From the NCBI GenBank assembly GCA_937916565.1, contig CALFSR010000128.1, forward strand, positions 1 to 40,803: a stretch of 40,803 bases of DNA, in the 5' to 3' direction. The position numbers were made by a program, and so were the translations under genes. The stretch is from an uncultured Bacillota bacterium. GTDB lineage: Bacteria > Bacillota > Limnochordia > Limnochordales > ZCTH02-B6. Below, one piece after another: positions 40,283-40,803 of this stretch (position 1 is the first letter of the stretch; each line of letters starts with the position of its first letter). Under the pieces are notes generated by a model, which saw nothing but the letters and a program-made list of their open reading frames with translations, ran no database searches and was not told where the DNA came from.

Positions 40283-40803
40283 GTGCTGCGGGCTGCCGCG
40301 CGGCGCACCCTGGCGCTGGCCGCGCTCTTGCTCGTCATCACCCGTCAGGTGCCCGCCGTGACCGTGGCGGGCGTCCTCGAGGACCCCGCTTGGCGGGATT
40401 TTGCCGCGGAGGGTGCGGCGCCTGAACGCGTGACCGTCTTGGCTGCCTTCGAGCGGCCGGCGGCGGGGGAGATCGCTCTGGCGGTCCTGAAGGGAGAGGC
40501 CGCGGCGGTCGCCCGCCGTGTGGCCGCGCGCTTAGGCGTGGACGACTGGCGCCTCGGTAACCGGGTGGAGGAGGCCGGTCGCGTCGTGTATCTCGACGGG
40601 CGCACGCGCGGGGGCGCCACGGTGCGGGTGGCGGCGTGGCACGGCGACGGCCGCCGGGGGACGGCTGTCGTGCTGGTGCAGTCCAAAGGAGCGGCCGGAT
40701 TGGCCGCCGTCCGCCGGGACTTGGCGAGAGCGCTGGCCGCGGCCCTGGGCGTGCCGCCGCACACCGTCGATACGGCGGTGGAGGGGCGCGGTTTTGTGGC
40801 GGG
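40283..40803 (+). CDS. ywmB: Truncated YwmB-like (DUF1779) secreted protein
   Basis: The frame stays open to the window's edge (174 residues seen, no stop). An N-terminal signal-like segment (VLRAAARRTLALAALLLVI) precedes a soluble alpha/beta region. The call to YwmB/DUF1779 rests on the signal, general composition and position: in B. subtilis ywmB lies just beyond atpC, before spoIID. The sequence itself is too divergent for certainty. GTG 40283 is 6 bases after GGGGGG; ATG 40277 touches it. It is divergent from the penicillin-binding protein gene. Confidence 0.45.
   Translation, partial: MLRAAARRTLALAALLLVITRQVPAVTVAGVLEDPAWRDFAAEGAAPERVTVLAAFERPAAGEIALAVLKGEAAAVARRVAARLGVDDWRLGNRVEEAGRVVYLDGRTRGGATVRVAAWHGDGRRGTAVVLVQSKGAAGLAAVRRDLARALAAALGVPPHTVDTAVEGRGFVA

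Overview
This 40.8 kb window is dense, GC-rich chromosomal DNA from a Bacillota (Firmicutes) lineage, most likely a high-GC, probably spore-forming group of the Symbiobacterium / Thermaerobacter / Limnochordia type. The exact taxon cannot be read from the sequence. The evidence is a clear CodY, the cyclic-di-AMP receptor DarA, the spore maturation pair SpmA/SpmB, a YwmB-like start at the right edge, and a gene order (prfA-prmC-sua5 ... ywlE-rpiB-upp ... atp operon ... ywmB) that mirrors the Bacillus subtilis prfA-to-atp region. GTG and TTG starts are very common and one gene appears to start with CTG. I see no rRNA, CRISPR array, insertion sequence, phage gene or other mobile element. It reads as core chromosome.

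Left part (1-16.3 kb): an AI-2E-type permease runs away from a DUF502 membrane protein. Acetate kinase (ackA) converges on DUF502. A DUF1015 protein, guaB (with its own promoter) and a CPBP membrane protease follow. Next come a fused dihydropteroate synthase-HPPK gene, convergent darA, a small membrane protein, a GH125-like glycoside hydrolase, a patatin-like lipase and a D-amino-acid aminotransferase. A minus-strand group then carries spmA, spmB and two uncharacterised membrane-anchored proteins, with a divergent DUF983 zinc-ribbon protein.

Middle part (16.4-30.4 kb): a minus-strand tRNA-Leu(CAG) has its own promoter and tandem terminators. A non-coding stretch of about 0.8 kb leads, through a strong sigma-A-type promoter and a structured leader, into codY. 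hflX follows with its own promoter and leader hairpin. A tightly packed series comes next, with 4-base stop/start overlaps at most junctions: hflX, a 50-residue four-cysteine protein, yqhQ, prfA, prmC, sua5, a PIG-L deacetylase with an extra C-terminal domain, and a GNAT. Two small divergent zinc-ribbon genes separate this from ywlE, rpiB, upp, the undecaprenyl-phosphate sugar transferase wecA/tagO and UDP-GlcNAc 2-epimerase wecB. These last two supply lipid-linked GlcNAc and ManNAc for wall polymers.

Right part (30.45-40.8 kb): a near-consensus promoter drives a complete ATP synthase operon (two AtpI/AtpZ-type genes, then atpB-E-F-H-A-G-D-C), closed by a canonical intrinsic terminator. A class B penicillin-binding protein and a tiny glycine-rich membrane protein converge on it from the right. 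A truncated YwmB-like gene starts at the right edge.

The most notable points are an almost glycine-free ATP synthase c subunit, a possible attenuator between atpE and atpF, a probable CTG start for wecA, a DHPS-HPPK fusion with reversed domain order, a PIG-L deacetylase fused to a CBM9-like beta domain, and uncharacterised proteins next to spmAB. I found no convincing wholly new multi-gene system.
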